Source: Duganella radicis
GTDB lineage: Bacteria > Pseudomonadota > Gammaproteobacteria > Burkholderiales > Burkholderiaceae_D
DNA length: 64,000 nt
Direction of reading: 5' to 3'
Assembly: GCF_009720825.1 (NCBI RefSeq)
Contig: NZ_WNKY01000026.1
Span: 1-64,000, forward strand
Shown: positions 1 through 8,361 of the stretch, piece by piece
Layout of the letters: the number at the start of each line of letters is the position of its first letter
How positions within the stretch are numbered: the first letter of the stretch is position 1
Notes under the pieces: generated by a model
Told to the model about the DNA's origin: nothing
The model's input: only the letters and a program-made list of their open reading frames with translations
Databases searched by the model: none
Program-made: the position numbers and the translations under genes

Positions 1-126
1 GTCCCATTCAACCCTCGAAAATTTGCAAGGAATTGCCACCATTTTACCGATACCTTGCAAATCTCAGCAGTGTTTTTCGCGTGTTTCGCCTTTAGAATCA
101 GGCCGTATGGGATTGTTCAGGGGCGA

Positions 127-618
127 CTACTTAGCGATGGTCTTGGTCGCCAGCGTTTCTGCATCAGGTACTCCGTTTTTGTTGAGAATTGATAGGCGAG
201 CCACACCGACAGGGCCGAGGAACGATTGCAGCTTTTGCGCCAACTGTTGGCGTTCACGAAGTTCGCACTCCCAGAGCACAAGCACTTCCCAACCTGCTTG
301 CGCTAACGCCTGGAAGGCACGCTCGTCCCGCGCCCTATTCCCGTTGAGCTTTTCGGTCCAGAACTCGACGCGGGACTTGGGTATGCGCGCCAAGCTGCAA
401 TTCTCATGGCGGTGCCAGAAACAGCCATGAACGAAGATGACTTTCCGGCGCGACGGAAAAACCAGATCCGGCGATCCTGGCAGAGTCCGAACATGCAGAC
501 GATAGCGGTAGCCGGCGGCGAACACCAGCTTGCGCACGATCATTTCGGGACGGGTGTCTTTCCCCCTCACGCGCGACATCACGGCGCTGCGCGCCGCTGG
601 GTCCAGGGAGTCAACCAT
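127..618 (-). CDS. vsr: Very short patch repair endonuclease (Vsr)
   Basis: Vsr nicks beside T:G mismatches left when 5-methylcytosine deaminates, starting very short patch repair. The N-terminus has the family pattern MSRVRGKDTRPE, then a PD-(D/E)xK-like core with SPDLVFPSRRKVIFVHGCFWH and the Cys/His zinc residues in GCFWHRH. The ATG at 618 is chosen because a GGAGG sits 8 bases upstream; an ATG at 633 overlaps that ribosome binding site. The length of 163 aa is near the family norm of about 140-160 aa. It is divergent from the cytosine methyltransferase at 853, the usual partner of Vsr. The flanking DNA is less GC-rich than the rest of the window, which suggests acquisition by transfer. 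Confidence 0.93.
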   Translation of the reverse strand: MVDSLDPAARSAVMSRVRGKDTRPEMIVRKLVFAAGYRYRLHVRTLPGSPDLVFPSRRKVIFVHGCFWHRHENCSLARIPKSRVEFWTEKLNGNRARDERAFQALAQAGWEVLVLWECELRERQQLAQKLQSFLGPVGVARLSILNKNGVPDAETLATKTIAK

Positions 619-756
619 TAGCGTATCCTCCAATCCGTCTATCCACCTAGAATCGGAGCGACCACAAATTATTCAAGAGCATTTTGGCAACAGAAAACCA
701 AACTTCATTGGAAGCTGTATAAACCGCAGAAGAATCACATACGATCTGGCGCTTGA

Positions 757-785
757 GTTGGTTAGAGTGAGGCATTGCTTTATAC
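757..785 (+). promoter_or_regulatory. Candidate sigma-70 promoter for the cytosine methyltransferase
   Basis: A TATACT -10 box (780-785, 5 of 6 consensus) lies 17 bases after TTGGTT (757-762, weak -35 element). It is placed 67 bases before the methyltransferase ATG in the 234-base gap shared with the divergent vsr gene. Confidence 0.35.
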
Positions 786-852
786 TGCCGCAAGCCCGCT
801 CAGCGCCTCGCCTGGTTGGTGCCGCATTGATTAAGTCCGATCGTTAAAAACC

Positions 853-2073
853 ATGTACAAGTCCCCTCTCACCTCCGCGCTGCACGAAGAACCCGTCGCG
901 GCGGCTTCACGCAGCCTGACGTCCATCGAGCTGTTCGCCGGGGCGGGTGGACTGGCGCTGGGATTTTCGGGCAACGACGTGCAGCACCGTGCCGTGGTCG
1001 AGTGGAACTCGCATGCGTGCAACACCATCCGCCACAACAAGCTGAACTTGGTCGATCCGGTCAGCCATTGGCCGGACGTGACGGAGGGCGACGTCAAGCA
1101 TTTCAAGTACGACGCCTTCGAGGGTGTGGACCTGATCACCGGCGGGCCTCCCTGCCAGCCGTTCTCCATGGGCGGCAAGCACGGCGGCTTCCTGGACGAG
1201 CGCGACATGTTCCCGCAGGCGATACGCGCCGTCCGCGAGACCCGTCCGCGCGCCTTCGTCTTCGAGAACGTGCAGGGTTTGACGCGGGCCGCCTTCGCCG
1301 ACTATTTCGACTATATTTTGTTGCAGCTGGAGTTTCCGTCGCTGGTCGCCAAGCCGAAGGAGCAATGGGGCAATCATCTTGCGCGCTTGCGCAAGTGGAA
1401 GCAAAAGCTTGGCACCGTCAGCGAGTACAACGTCACCTTCAAGCTGGTGAACGCGGCGAACTACGGCGTGCCGCAGAAGCGCATGCGCGTGTTCTTTGTG
1501 GGCTTCCGCGCGGACCAAGGCAAGGTGTGGGAGGCGCCCGCCGAGACGCATAGCAGCGATGCGCTGCTGCTCTCGCAATGGGGCTCGAACGAGTATTGGG
1601 ACCGGCACAAGGTGGCGACCCGGCACCGGCCCGCCAAGCCGGCCGGCATCGAGAAGAAGATCGGTGCCTTGATCGACATGGATTACGGTGGCAATCTGCT
1701 CGCGTGGCGCACTGTTCGCGATGCGATTTGCGATCTGCCGGACCCGGAGCGCTTCCCCGGCAAGGTGCAGGCGCATCGCTTCCAGCCCGGCGCACGCACC
1801 TATCCCGGCCACACCGGCAGTCCCCTGGACGAGCCGGCGAAGGCGTTGAAGGCGGGCGACCACGGTGTGCCTGGCGGCGAGAACATGCTGCGGCGGGTGG
1901 ATGGATCGGTTCGCTACTTCACGGTGCGCGAGTCGGCCCGCATTCAAACCTTCCCGGACACCTTCCTGTTCGACGGGACGTGGTCGGAAATCATGCGTCA
2001 GCTGGGCAACGCGGTGCCGGTGCGCCTGGCGTCGGTGATCGCCAAGAGCGTGTGCGACTTGCTCAGGGAGTAG
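853..2073 (+). CDS. DNA (cytosine-5-)-methyltransferase, Dcm family
   Basis: This 406-aa enzyme transfers a methyl group from S-adenosylmethionine to C5 of cytosine in a short DNA target. All main motifs are visible: motif I SIELFAGAGGLALGF near residue 25, motif IV GGPPCQPFS with the catalytic Cys near residue 102, motif VI FENVQG near residue 140, motif VIII around NYGVPQKRMRVFFVG, and motifs IX-X at the C-terminus (RESARIQTFP, QLGNAVPV). The variable target-recognition region lies roughly at residues 230-340, so the target cannot be read from the sequence. It pairs divergently with vsr. No restriction endonuclease is seen on its other side; one could lie before position 1. The 3' end overlaps the minus-strand HigA-like frame by 76 bases. 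Confidence 0.95.
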   Translation: MYKSPLTSALHEEPVAAASRSLTSIELFAGAGGLALGFSGNDVQHRAVVEWNSHACNTIRHNKLNLVDPVSHWPDVTEGDVKHFKYDAFEGVDLITGGPPCQPFSMGGKHGGFLDERDMFPQAIRAVRETRPRAFVFENVQGLTRAAFADYFDYILLQLEFPSLVAKPKEQWGNHLARLRKWKQKLGTVSEYNVTFKLVNAANYGVPQKRMRVFFVGFRADQGKVWEAPAETHSSDALLLSQWGSNEYWDRHKVATRHRPAKPAGIEKKIGALIDMDYGGNLLAWRTVRDAICDLPDPERFPGKVQAHRFQPGARTYPGHTGSPLDEPAKALKAGDHGVPGGENMLRRVDGSVRYFTVRESARIQTFPDTFLFDGTWSEIMRQLGNAVPVRLASVIAKSVCDLLRE

Positions 2074-2447
2074 TGTCTGGCGCTGGAGAGGCGTCGGCCG
2101 CCTCCAGCTCGACGACGCCGTGCGTTGATGCCGCTCTCTGCGTTATTGGCTTCTCCCGTAATTTGCACTTTCATCGCTTTTGTCTTACCCACCAAAGTCT
2201 CCGCCATGCGAAGGTCATACGCAGTTTGGAGATTTAGCCAGCATTGAGCTTCGTTACCGAAATATCGTTCAAGACGCAGGGCTGTATCTGCGGTCATGCC
2301 ACGGCGACCTTTAACGATCTCGCTCAGGTGCGAATAAGGAATGTGCAGTACTAGTGCCACGGCGCGTACGCTGGTCCCCGTAGGTTCGATGTAGTCCTCC
2401 CAGAGGATCTCTCCGGGATGTATAGGGCGCATGCCGTTCTTGAACAT
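1998..2447 (-). CDS. higA: HigA-family addiction module antitoxin, with extended C-terminus
   Basis: Residues 1-100 match HigA antitoxins: MRPIHPGEILWEDYIEP followed by a helix-turn-helix (VALVLHIPYSHLSEIVKGRRG, TADTALRLERYFG) and the typical NLQTAYDLRMAE stretch. HigA proteins bind and neutralise the HigB mRNA interferase and repress their own operon. The usual length is about 95-105 aa. Here the frame runs on to 149 aa with an Arg/Ser-rich tail that overlaps the end of the methyltransferase gene, so the natural stop has probably been lost. No HigB-like gene is seen in the 258 bases upstream, where the toxin gene normally lies. It may be an orphan remnant that could still act as a DNA-binding regulator. 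Confidence 0.75.
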   Translation of the reverse strand: MFKNGMRPIHPGEILWEDYIEPTGTSVRAVALVLHIPYSHLSEIVKGRRGMTADTALRLERYFGNEAQCWLNLQTAYDLRMAETLVGKTKAMKVQITGEANNAESGINARRRRAGGGRRLSSARHYSLSKSHTLLAITDARRTGTALPS

Positions 2448-2705
2448 GGTACTCGCGTTATTTTAAAGATTGAGACACCGAACTGCCCGAACTTGATAAT
2501 GCTTTCATAGCTAACTCTCATCAGTTGGCATCACAACAGCAAGGAGCAAGTAGAGCCAGTTAGAGCACCCGCCCTAGCCAACATCCTCTTCCTCGCGTTC
2601 GCAAACACGTCTAAAAATAGTGAACTCAACGGCAGATGAGATGTCCAAAATAGGCGATCAAAATATCGGTTGCGTCAGTTTTCTGTCTTACGATTGGAGG
2701 AAATC

Positions 2706-2936
2706 ATGCGCAAAAACCAGCGACGGTATGACACTAAGTCAGAAGCAAAAGTTCAAGAGGTCAGGAATATGATGAAGGCATTCGGCAGTACAGCCGCCAA
2801 GTGTTTCGGGGAGCAGGATTTTTTAGATCCAGATCTGGTGAAGATAGCTTTATCCTCACGGCATGAACGACGCCAGCGCTTGCGACGTGCAACGGATCGC
2901 TCTACAGGAGCAGAACTGATTCCCCTATACAGATAA
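2706..2936 (+). CDS. Hypothetical protein, 76 aa
   Basis: I do not recognise this family. The start at 2706 is supported by GGAGG (2696-2700) five bases upstream; an in-frame ATG at 2670 has no such signal. The product is highly basic at both ends (MRKNQRRYDTKSEAK, SSRHERRQRLRRATD) and mostly helical by eye, with no signal peptide or membrane segment. It stands alone in an AT-richer stretch between the HigA-like gene and another hypothetical gene, consistent with accessory DNA. Confidence 0.5.
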   Translation: MRKNQRRYDTKSEAKVQEVRNMMKAFGSTAAKCFGEQDFLDPDLVKIALSSRHERRQRLRRATDRSTGAELIPLYR

Positions 2937-3012
2937 AAAAAGCCTCCGTTTGAGCTATAAGAAATCTCGAATAGGAATCAAACCGCCCTGTTGATCAGCC
3001 TTCTTATGGATG

Positions 3013-3513
3013 TCATATTTCTTCGCGCCGGCCACGTGTCGGTGCGAATCTGCTTAATCTCGTCAAGACCGCCAACACTTTTTTCTTACGATCTCTTCCA
3101 GTAAGATTTAGCCAACCAGAGAAGGTTGCTGGAATAAGGTCCTTTTCGACGAACTCAATCGGATCGGTGATCTGCCAAGATATCGACACCGTTTCCCCGC
3201 AATCGGTACAACAAGGTAAGAGCCCTAATTCAAACGGTTCACCATCAACATCCGGGTCACAGGCAGCAGAACCAAAAATTATTTGAAGCACGTCTGCTCG
3301 GGTGATATCGTCTAAAGCTCTGGTGTATTCATTTACCCGCAACTCATCAGCGACCTCCGCATAAGCAGGAGTATTAAGCGCATCCAAATAGCGAAGCGTA
3401 GGCGAGTTCCGCTTGCGCAGCAAGAACTCACCATATGCATAGGGATTAATTTGCGGCGCTTTATAAAAATTGCCGCAGCATTTGCATGTGTACTCGAATA
3501 GAACAAGCTTCAT
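3013..3513 (-). CDS. Hypothetical protein with Cys-rich zinc-ribbon-like ends
   Basis: A 166-aa protein of unknown function. Two Cys clusters could form one zinc ribbon: TCKCCG near residues 9-14 and LLPCCTDCGE near residue 105, separated by an acidic helical region. The C-terminus is basic (RDRKKKVLAVLTRL). There is no signal peptide. Base composition is clearly less GC-rich than in the genes after 3.9 kb, so it belongs to the same accessory patch as vsr and the methyltransferase. No function can be proposed. Confidence 0.55.
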   Translation of the reverse strand: MKLVLFEYTCKCCGNFYKAPQINPYAYGEFLLRKRNSPTLRYLDALNTPAYAEVADELRVNEYTRALDDITRADVLQIIFGSAACDPDVDGEPFELGLLPCCTDCGETVSISWQITDPIEFVEKDLIPATFSGWLNLTGRDRKKKVLAVLTRLSRFAPTRGRREEI

Positions 3514-3882
3514 GTTGAGGCGATCCCTAAAGCTTCACTGGTCTAACCCTCAGGTTCAATATCCGTATGACACCTTGATCCATCGATTATCGAACAACCA
3601 TAGGTTGGACCGCGCCGTGATACCTAAGTTCACATGAGCCCTGTGATTCCCCAGAAAGCAAAGAGCCCTACCGAAGTAGGGCTCAAAATGTCGTTGCAAG
3701 GGATTGCAATCTCCAGATGCAAAGGCCTCTTTCAAGGACTTAAGCCTGATGCCTAGGCAGCGCAGGAGTATTGATGATACTTGAAGAATTTTCTGGTGTC
3801 GATACCGTCATGGCCAACACTCCGGCATCAACGACAAATTATCTTTCATCAAAACCGGAAAGCTGTGTGCGACAAAACACAG
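3514..3882. other. Gene-free stretch with one hairpin
   Basis: No coding frame with a plausible start and ribosome binding site is seen in these 369 bases. The only clear structure is the TTCG-loop hairpin at 3663-3684, described separately. The stretch appears to mark the edge between the AT-richer accessory DNA and the high-GC chromosome. Confidence 0.5.
3651..3684 (-). terminator. Hairpin terminator after the stress protein gene
   Basis: A perfect 9-bp stem (3663-3671 with 3676-3684) closes on TTCG when read on the minus strand and is followed there by TTTGCTTT. It lies about 200 bases after the stop of the minus-strand gene at 3883-4791. The T tract is interrupted, so strength is uncertain. 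Confidence 0.5.
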
Positions 3883-4791
3883 TTACTTCGTGATGCGCTC
3901 CCACCCATGCCGTACCGCTTCCTTGAACTTGTCCCAGCTCGATTGCGGGTGTCGATCCTCCCAGGTCACGCGCAGTTCGGACTCCACTTCGCCGAACGGC
4001 TTGTCCTTGTAGCCGGGGTTGCCCGCCATCGATTCGCCGTAGCGGTAGGCCGGGTCGTATTCCTGGTAGGTGCCGCCGGTGTAGGACAGGGTTTTCTCCC
4101 AGTGCGTGCGGAAGTATTCGTCGTCGGCGTCGTCGTCGTTCCCGCGCAGGATGTTGAGGGTGTCCTGGTTCGGCTCGTTGCGCGGGTAGATGCGCATGCC
4201 GCTGCGCTGGATGGTGCTCTGGATGTCGGCCACCGCGTCCGCCGCCGCCGGCGCCACGGCCTTCAGGTCGCCGCGCTGCTGCGATCCCGGCGTGGCCACC
4301 TGTTCGGCGCGCGCGAACACCACCGCGTCCTCGCGCGGACGGATGCCGTGCTGCTCGGGCGCGGTCTGCTGGGCGCCGCTGCTGGTCTGCTGCATGCGCG
4401 CCCCGCCCTGTAAGGCTTCCGCGCCCCAGCCGCTGGCGCGCCACATGGTTTCGTGGTCGTCGATGTCGATCGGGTTGAAGTCGTCGATGATGTCCGCCGC
4501 GCGCTCGGCCGCTTCCAGCGTGGTGGTGTGCACCGCCAGCACGGTGTGGCCGCGGTTGAGCGCTTCGGCGTAGACGTGGCGGTCGGCGTGGTCCTTGCCG
4601 ATCAATTGGCTGAACATTTGCTTGACGTTGCCGAGGATGGAGGCATCGTCGTTGATGCGGGCGGTGCCGGCCACGCTGCCGGAATCGTGGATCTCGATGC
4701 TATCAGCATCGTAGCCATTGTGGATCAGTTCATCCCTGGCGATGGTGGCCTCGGCGCGGGTTTCAAATACGGCTGCCAGTGTGTGTTTCAT
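3883..4791 (-). CDS. General stress protein 17M-like (YflT-type) domain protein
   Basis: A 302-aa soluble protein. Residues 1-105 resemble the heat/general stress domain that begins with a ferredoxin-like pattern (MKHTLAAVFETRAEATIARDEL) and contains GHTVLAVHTTTLEAAERAADII. A variable linker follows, then a C-terminal block (AYRYG, FGEVESELRVTWEDRHP, WDKFKEAVRHGWERI) often found in such beta-proteobacterial stress proteins. There is no signal peptide. It stands alone, with a terminator-like hairpin downstream and the divergent solute-binding protein gene upstream. The molecular role of the family is not established; a part in the stress response is inferred from family membership. Confidence 0.8.
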   Translation of the reverse strand: MKHTLAAVFETRAEATIARDELIHNGYDADSIEIHDSGSVAGTARINDDASILGNVKQMFSQLIGKDHADRHVYAEALNRGHTVLAVHTTTLEAAERAADIIDDFNPIDIDDHETMWRASGWGAEALQGGARMQQTSSGAQQTAPEQHGIRPREDAVVFARAEQVATPGSQQRGDLKAVAPAAADAVADIQSTIQRSGMRIYPRNEPNQDTLNILRGNDDDADDEYFRTHWEKTLSYTGGTYQEYDPAYRYGESMAGNPGYKDKPFGEVESELRVTWEDRHPQSSWDKFKEAVRHGWERITK

Positions 4792-4903
4792 GATGGGCTC
4801 CTGGATAGAGGTATTTGGGCGCAGTCTAGAATGTTTGCCAAGATGCCAGCGCCCGTTTGCCGAAAAGCAAGCTCACCCGGGCAAGGGCCGTCATGCCACG
4901 GGC

Positions 4904-4909
4904 TATAAT
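4904..4909 (+). promoter_or_regulatory. Perfect TATAAT -10 box very close to a start codon
   Basis: TATAAT at 4904-4909 lies only 5 bases before the ATG at 4915. If it is used, transcription would start at or next to the ATG and give a leaderless mRNA. No good -35 element is seen 16-18 bases upstream. Confidence 0.35.
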
Positions 4910-4914
4910 GGGGC

Positions 4915-5640
4915 ATGCCGACCCGATTCCGCCCTTTCCCGCTCGCCGCCTGGATGACGTCCGCCTGCGCTTTCGCCGGGACGGGAGAGCTGGTCATGCT
5001 GGCGCCGGTCGATCAGGCCATGCCGATCGTGCGCTTCCAGAATGGCGCCATCAGCGGCGGCATCGTCAAGGATATGGGCGATGTGCTGGCCCAGCGCCTG
5101 GGCCGGCGCGCGGTGTATCTGAATGCCGATACGCCGGACGTCACGCCGGCGCTGAGCAGCGGCCGCGCCGACGCCATGTGCTATCTGCTGCCGTTCTGGA
5201 TCGATGGCGATTACAACTGGAGCCCGCCCATGCTGCCGGACGCCGAGATGATCGCCGCCCGCAGCGATATGCCGCATCTGCGCTCGCTCAAGGATTTGAA
5301 GGACAAGCCGGTGGGCACGGTGGCCGGCTACCGCTATCCGCGCGTGCAGCAGGTGCTGGGCCATCGCTTCAAGCGCGTGGATGCCGCCAATATGGATCAG
5401 AATATCCAGCAGATGGTGGCCGGCAAGGTGCCGTACACGATGATCAGCGAGGCCACGCTGAATTATCAGCACCGCCTTAATCCGGAGTTGAAGGTGCGCG
5501 CGGATCTGGTGTTTTCGTCGTACAAGGCGCAATGCGCGTTCTCGCAGAAGTCGGCGATTCCGTTCGATGAGGTGAGCCGCGCGATCGATGCGCTGATCAA
5601 GGATGGCGTCATCGATCAGATCATGGCGCGCTACCGCTAG
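4915..5640 (+). CDS. Periplasmic solute-binding protein, family 3-like
   Basis: A 241-aa protein with an N-terminal signal peptide (about residues 1-21, ending ACAFA). The rest has the two-lobe pattern of family 3 amino-acid-type binding proteins: APVDQAMPIVRFQNGAISGGIVKDM, then SLKDLKDKPVGTVAGYRYP, and at the end a helix resembling AIDALIKDGVIDQIMARYR. No permease or ATPase gene is nearby. It may therefore act as an orphan binding protein or sensor partner rather than part of a local transporter. It is convergent with the FccB gene and overlaps it by 4 bases. Confidence 0.85.
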   Translation: MPTRFRPFPLAAWMTSACAFAGTGELVMLAPVDQAMPIVRFQNGAISGGIVKDMGDVLAQRLGRRAVYLNADTPDVTPALSSGRADAMCYLLPFWIDGDYNWSPPMLPDAEMIAARSDMPHLRSLKDLKDKPVGTVAGYRYPRVQQVLGHRFKRVDAANMDQNIQQMVAGKVPYTMISEATLNYQHRLNPELKVRADLVFSSYKAQCAFSQKSAIPFDEVSRAIDALIKDGVIDQIMARYR

Positions 5641-6902
5641 CCCAACGTGTCGGCCCAGATGTTGCGGGCCCAGTTCATCGCATATTCCCCTTCCAGCGCG
5701 CTGGCGTTGGCCGACAAGCCGCCGGAGCCTGGCACCACCAGCAGGGTTTTCTTGTCCGCGTCGTAGGCGTGGACGGAGGCGACGTGGATGACGTCGTGGT
5801 CGGAGACGAAGCTGTAGCAGGTATTGGTCAGCATGGGGTGCGCGTAGGGCGCGCGGCCGGCCAGCAGGTCTACCACGGCCGCCGCGCACACTTTGGCGTG
5901 CTGGTTGGCCATGTGGGCGGACTTGGGCATCAGCGGCGCCACGGCGATGGCGTCGCCAAGGACGTGGATGTTTTTCATCTGCGTCGATTCAAAGCTGAGG
6001 AAGTCGACGCCGCACCAGCGGCCGTTGGCGTTGGCCAGGCCCGTTTGCACGGCGATGGCGCCGGCGCGCTGGGGCGGGATGATGTTGAGGACATCGGCTT
6101 GCACCTGGTCGCCCAGTTCGGAGATGGCGGTGCGGTTGGCCGCGTCCACGTCGGCGGTGCGGAACGATGGGCGGTATTCGATGATGCCGCTGTAGCGCTC
6201 TTTCCAGATTTTCTTGAACAGCGGGCCTTTGGAGACCACGTCGTCGTTGGCGTCCAGGATCAGGACTTTGGATTTCGGTTTGTGGCGGCTGAAGTAGAAG
6301 GCGATTTGCGAGGCGCGTTCGTACGGGCCGGGCGGGCAGCGGTATGGCGCCGGCGGGATGGTCATGGCGTAAGTGCCGCCGTCCGGCATGGCTTGCAGTT
6401 GCGCGCGCAGGGCGGTGGTTTGCGGGCCGGCTTTCCAGGCGTGCAGGATGTTGTCCTGGGCACCGGGTTTGAGCATGCCGGGCAGCTGGTCCCACATGAA
6501 GTCGATGCCGGGGGAGACGATCAGGCGGTCGTAGTTCAGGGTCTGGCCGCCGGCCAGCGCCAGCGTGCGTTTGTTGGCGTCGATGCTGGTGACGGTGTCG
6601 CGCAGGATGCGGATGCCGTGTTTTTCGGCCAGCGCGGTGCGCGGCATGGTCAGGTCGGCGATCTGGCGCGAGCCGCCCAGTACGAGGTTGGACAGCGGGC
6701 AGGAGATGAAGCTGGCGCTGGGTTCGATCAGGGTGACGTCGATGGCGTTGTCGCTCCACAGGCGCACGTAGCGCGCGGCGGTGGCGCCGCCGTAGCCGCC
6801 GCCGATGACGACGACGTGGGTTTTGGCCTGGCCGGTGATGGTGGCGCATCCGGCCAGCAGTGCGCTGGCACCGGCGGCTTGCAGGAATTGACGGCGTTGC
6901 AT
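5637..6902 (-). CDS. fccB: Flavocytochrome c sulfide dehydrogenase flavoprotein subunit (FccB/SoxF-like)
   Basis: A 421-aa FAD protein that oxidises sulfide or related sulfur in the periplasm and passes electrons to a cytochrome c. The N-terminus carries a twin-arginine motif (RRQFLQ) and also a lipobox-like LAGC with Cys19. The FAD motif is VVVIGGGYGGATAA. Redox-active cysteines are present in SFISCPLSN and NTCYSFVS, as in FccB. The ATG at 6902 follows AGGAGG at 6907-6912; an upstream in-frame ATG at 6977 lies within the cytochrome gene. It directly follows the cytochrome c gene (10-base gap), the usual FccA/FccB pairing, and is the last gene of the sox run. Confidence 0.9.
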   Translation of the reverse strand: MQRRQFLQAAGASALLAGCATITGQAKTHVVVIGGGYGGATAARYVRLWSDNAIDVTLIEPSASFISCPLSNLVLGGSRQIADLTMPRTALAEKHGIRILRDTVTSIDANKRTLALAGGQTLNYDRLIVSPGIDFMWDQLPGMLKPGAQDNILHAWKAGPQTTALRAQLQAMPDGGTYAMTIPPAPYRCPPGPYERASQIAFYFSRHKPKSKVLILDANDDVVSKGPLFKKIWKERYSGIIEYRPSFRTADVDAANRTAISELGDQVQADVLNIIPPQRAGAIAVQTGLANANGRWCGVDFLSFESTQMKNIHVLGDAIAVAPLMPKSAHMANQHAKVCAAAVVDLLAGRAPYAHPMLTNTCYSFVSDHDVIHVASVHAYDADKKTLLVVPGSGGLSANASALEGEYAMNWARNIWADTLG

Positions 6903-6912
6903 GCTGGCCTCC

Positions 6913-7281
6913 TTACTTCTGCGCGGCGAAGTACGCCGCCAGTTGTGCGATCTGTTCGTCGGTGTAGCCTTTGGCAATCTGGCTCATGATGGTCGATTCG
7001 CGCTTGCCGGTTTTGAAGGCTTGCAGGCTGGCCGTCAGGGCTTGCTGCGATTGGCCGGCAAGGCGGGGCAGCGTGCCGCCGCGCGTGTCGCCTGCCGTGC
7101 CGTGGCAGGCGGCGCAGGTGGCGGCGAGGCGCGCGGCGGGGGCGATGACGGGTGTGATAGCGATGGCGGGGGCGATGGCTGACGCGGCGGCGGACGGGAT
7201 GGCCTGCGCGGCGGCGGCGGTGGGCGCATTGACTGCGGCTAGCAAGGCAAGGGCGATCAACGCGGTGGTATTCGGCGGCAT
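6913..7281 (-). CDS. Small class I cytochrome c (FccA/SoxE-like)
   Basis: A 122-aa exported protein: an Ala-rich signal region (residues 1-26), a low-complexity Ala/Pro/Ile stretch, then a single heme site CAACH (residues 56-60). The rest matches a cytochrome c553-like domain with GTLPRLAGQS, a Met in STIMSQIAKGYTDEQIAQLAAYFA as likely sixth ligand, and a C-terminal helix. Its place between soxA and fccB suggests it accepts electrons from the flavoprotein or from SoxXA. With one heme it is shorter than the diheme FccA of phototrophs. Confidence 0.88.
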   Translation of the reverse strand: MPPNTTALIALALLAAVNAPTAAAAQAIPSAAASAIAPAIAITPVIAPAARLAATCAACHGTAGDTRGGTLPRLAGQSQQALTASLQAFKTGKRESTIMSQIAKGYTDEQIAQLAAYFAAQK

Positions 7282-7291
7282 GGCGGCCTCC

Positions 7292-8038
7292 TCAGGGTCG
7301 TACTCCGGGCGTTTCGATTTTCATGCCTTGGTCGCGCACGGCGAGCCAGGCTTCCAGTTCTATCAGTTCCTGTGCGCCGTAGGGCGGCACTTCGGCGCGC
7401 ACGCCGCTCATGCAGTTGCGCAGGCGGCGTTGCAGTGATCCCATCGCTTGCCATTCGAGCCGGTAGATCGGGTAGGCGCTGGCATGCGCTTGCGGGATGG
7501 TGCTGCCGCCAAGGCGCTTGCCCGCTTGCTGGTCATGGCATTGGGCGCAGGAGAGGTTGAGTTGTCCTATGCGCTGGAAGTAGAGTTGCTGGCCGCGTGC
7601 GGCGCTGGCGCGGGTGTCTTGGTCTTGCGGCGGTGTTACCGGCATGCCGCGCGATTGCATGGCGACGTAGGCTTCCATGCCGAGCAGTTCTTCGCTTTCG
7701 GCGCGCCATGGCGTGGCTTGCTGTTTGCGTTCGCGGCAGATGTTGATGCGTTGGCTGAGGTTGATGGTCCGGTCTCGGTGGAAGGCCGGGAAGCGGGCGG
7801 CTACGCCGCGCATGCTGTTCTTGGCGTCGCCGTGGCAGCTGGCGCAGGATTTGCCGCTGCCGCCGGCGGCGGTGTTCCATTGCGCTTCGCCGTTGCTGAT
7901 CCACAGCATGGCCGGGTTTTGGGTGTCGTCGCGCTGCATCGCTTGCGTGGCGGGGCTCATGAAGTCGGCGCCGGAACGGCGTTCGTCGGCGGCCAGCGCC
8001 GATGCGGCGATCATCATGAGGGCCAGCATGGCTTTCAT
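7292..8038 (-). CDS. soxA: Sulfur oxidation diheme cytochrome SoxA
   Basis: SoxA, with SoxX, joins a thiosulfate-type substrate to the carrier cysteine of SoxYZ in the periplasm. The 248-aa product has a signal peptide (residues 1-16, ending ALA) and two heme sites, CASCH (65-69) and CAQCH (164-168). Cys101 (ICRER) and Cys209 (RNCMSG) match the axial ligand cysteines of diheme SoxA, the latter being the active-site persulfide Cys in studied homologues. The start at 8038 overlaps the soxZ stop as ATGA, so translation is coupled. Confidence 0.93.
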   Translation of the reverse strand: MKAMLALMMIAASALAADERRSGADFMSPATQAMQRDDTQNPAMLWISNGEAQWNTAAGGSGKSCASCHGDAKNSMRGVAARFPAFHRDRTINLSQRINICRERKQQATPWRAESEELLGMEAYVAMQSRGMPVTPPQDQDTRASAARGQQLYFQRIGQLNLSCAQCHDQQAGKRLGGSTIPQAHASAYPIYRLEWQAMGSLQRRLRNCMSGVRAEVPPYGAQELIELEAWLAVRDQGMKIETPGVRP

Positions 8039-8361
8039 GATGCGCTCACCGTGATGGTCATTTTTTCGGTGTGGGTGAAGCCGTTGTCGCCGTCCCATTT
8101 GCATTCCAGTGTGCCGCTTTCGGTCGCCACGGTGAAGAAGGCAATGTAGGGGTTGGCGGAGATGGCTTGGTGCAGTTCGGCGCCGAAGACGGTTTCGCCG
8201 TTGTAGCGGCATTCGAATGTGCGGATGATGTCGCGCGCCAGCAGTTTGCCGTCCGCGCCGACACGGTAGCCGGTTTCCATCGGGTGGCCGATCAGGGCGC
8301 GGATTTCGATGATGTCGCCGCGCCTGGCGCTGGCGGGCATGTGGATCAGGGCGCGTGCCAT
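8035..8361 (-). CDS. soxZ: Thiosulfate oxidation carrier subunit SoxZ
   Basis: The 108-aa SoxZ forms the SoxYZ heterodimer, on which sulfur intermediates are carried covalently. It is a small immunoglobulin-like beta sandwich without its own signal peptide, as expected, since SoxZ is exported with Tat-targeted SoxY. Recognisable blocks are RRGDIIEIRALIGHPMETGYR, ARDIIRTFECRYNGE and the C-terminal MTITVSAS. The start at 8361 overlaps the soxY stop (ATGA), and its own stop overlaps the soxA start. Confidence 0.93.
   Translation of the reverse strand: MARALIHMPASARRGDIIEIRALIGHPMETGYRVGADGKLLARDIIRTFECRYNGETVFGAELHQAISANPYIAFFTVATESGTLECKWDGDNGFTHTEKMTITVSAS

Noticed and set aside
907-1947. Long antisense frames within the methyltransferase and other genes
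   Set aside because: These have the biased composition of shadow frames, and the opposite strand has full catalytic motifs.
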